Of a stretch of 64,000 nucleotides of DNA, positions 63,705 to 64,000 are shown one piece after another; the first letter of the stretch is position 1, and each line of letters begins with the position of its first letter. Below the pieces are notes generated by a model. It searched no databases, was not told where the DNA came from, and worked only from the letters and a program-made list of their open reading frames with translations. The stretch lies in contig NC_135384.1 in assembly GCF_049243985.1 (NCBI RefSeq), positions 15,062,501-15,126,500 of the forward strand, in the 5' to 3' direction. This DNA comes from Paroedura picta (taxonomy: Eukaryota; Chordata; Lepidosauria; Squamata; Gekkonidae). Made by a program: the position numbers and the translations under genes.

Positions 63705-64000
63705 CACTGTTCTTATTGGGAGTTTCTTACCAGAGTTGACGTCTCACTCCACTTTATCCACCCCACCCAAAAAAAACCCAGAAAGACAAAAAATGGCTCA
63801 AACCATATAGCATTGTGTATTTATCAGTAAGCAAATGCTTCATTTAATATCAGCCTGATTCTACCATCTACAATGCAATGTGTAGGTCAGTTGGAAGATG
63901 GCTGCACAACAGAACAAAGGCACATGATCAGCTGAGCCACATGGTGCAGTTCTTGCTAAACATTGTCACTTTGGAATGAGAATGAGGGGGCCTTGACATG
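63705..64000. other. Right edge, no gene recognised
   Basis: Short AT-rich stretch with nothing identifiable. Confidence 0.4.

Overview
This window is nuclear DNA from a vertebrate, almost certainly a squamate reptile. It holds full-length seven-transmembrane olfactory receptor (OR) exons, tRNA-derived SINEs of the Sauria type with CTTTAC-rich tails, 5S-rRNA-derived SINEs, RTE/BovB tails, CR1 3' ends, L2-like tails, hAT and Helitron-like DNA transposons, and long AAAG/CTTT microsatellites. This combination is typical of lizards; a gecko-like lineage is possible but cannot be shown from sequence alone. There is no operon, CRISPR array, phage or other prokaryotic feature.

The functional content is an olfactory receptor cluster. 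Eight OR coding exons are complete and open: 8857-9840 (+), 13886-14929 (+), 18752-19747 (-), 23812-24771 (-), 33589-34560 (+), 45403-46374 (+), 48935-49873 (-) and 56894-57826 (-). A ninth (1-418, -) is open but runs off the left edge, and a decayed OR pseudogene lies at about 23260-23750 (-). The exons fall into two groups. One is OR11-like, with GNLSCLE/GNLSCLD after PMYFF and a CGP-x-x-IDH-[FY]-FC motif (1-418, 8857, 13886, 23812, 48935, 56894). The other is OR10/OR5V1-like, with AMAYDRYVAIC and NPL/IIYSLRNKE (18752, 33589, 45403). Every complete coding exon is preceded within about 60 bp by a candidate 3' splice site, as expected for ORs with untranslated upstream exons and a single coding exon.

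Left third (1-25 kb): OR genes on both strands, separated by MITEs, Helitron-like elements, a CR1 tail, a very GC-rich hAT element and an LTR-like relic. Centre (25-46.4 kb): a 3' half of a LINE with a readable reverse transcriptase, then a segmental duplication. Upstream block A plus its OR gene (about 31.2-34.6 kb) recurs as block B (about 38-43 kb, with no OR exon) and block C plus its OR gene (43.7-46.4 kb). Right third (46.4-64 kb): two closely related OR11-like genes on the minus strand, LINE and SINE relics, a fold-back retro-inserted repeat, a Penelope-like fossil and a second copy of a GC-rich MITE first seen at 37.1 kb.

The genes act in parallel, not as a pathway: each OR would normally be expressed alone in an olfactory neuron, signalling through Golf and cAMP. 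No new multi-gene system was found. The most interesting observations are the OR-less duplication block, the nested-terminus MITE family with TTATGCAC ends, a set of non-autonomous Helitron-like elements, and a GC-rich tandem array carried inside a hAT element that has a perfect target-site duplication. All repeat names come from reading motifs by eye; boundaries without a target-site duplication are approximate.
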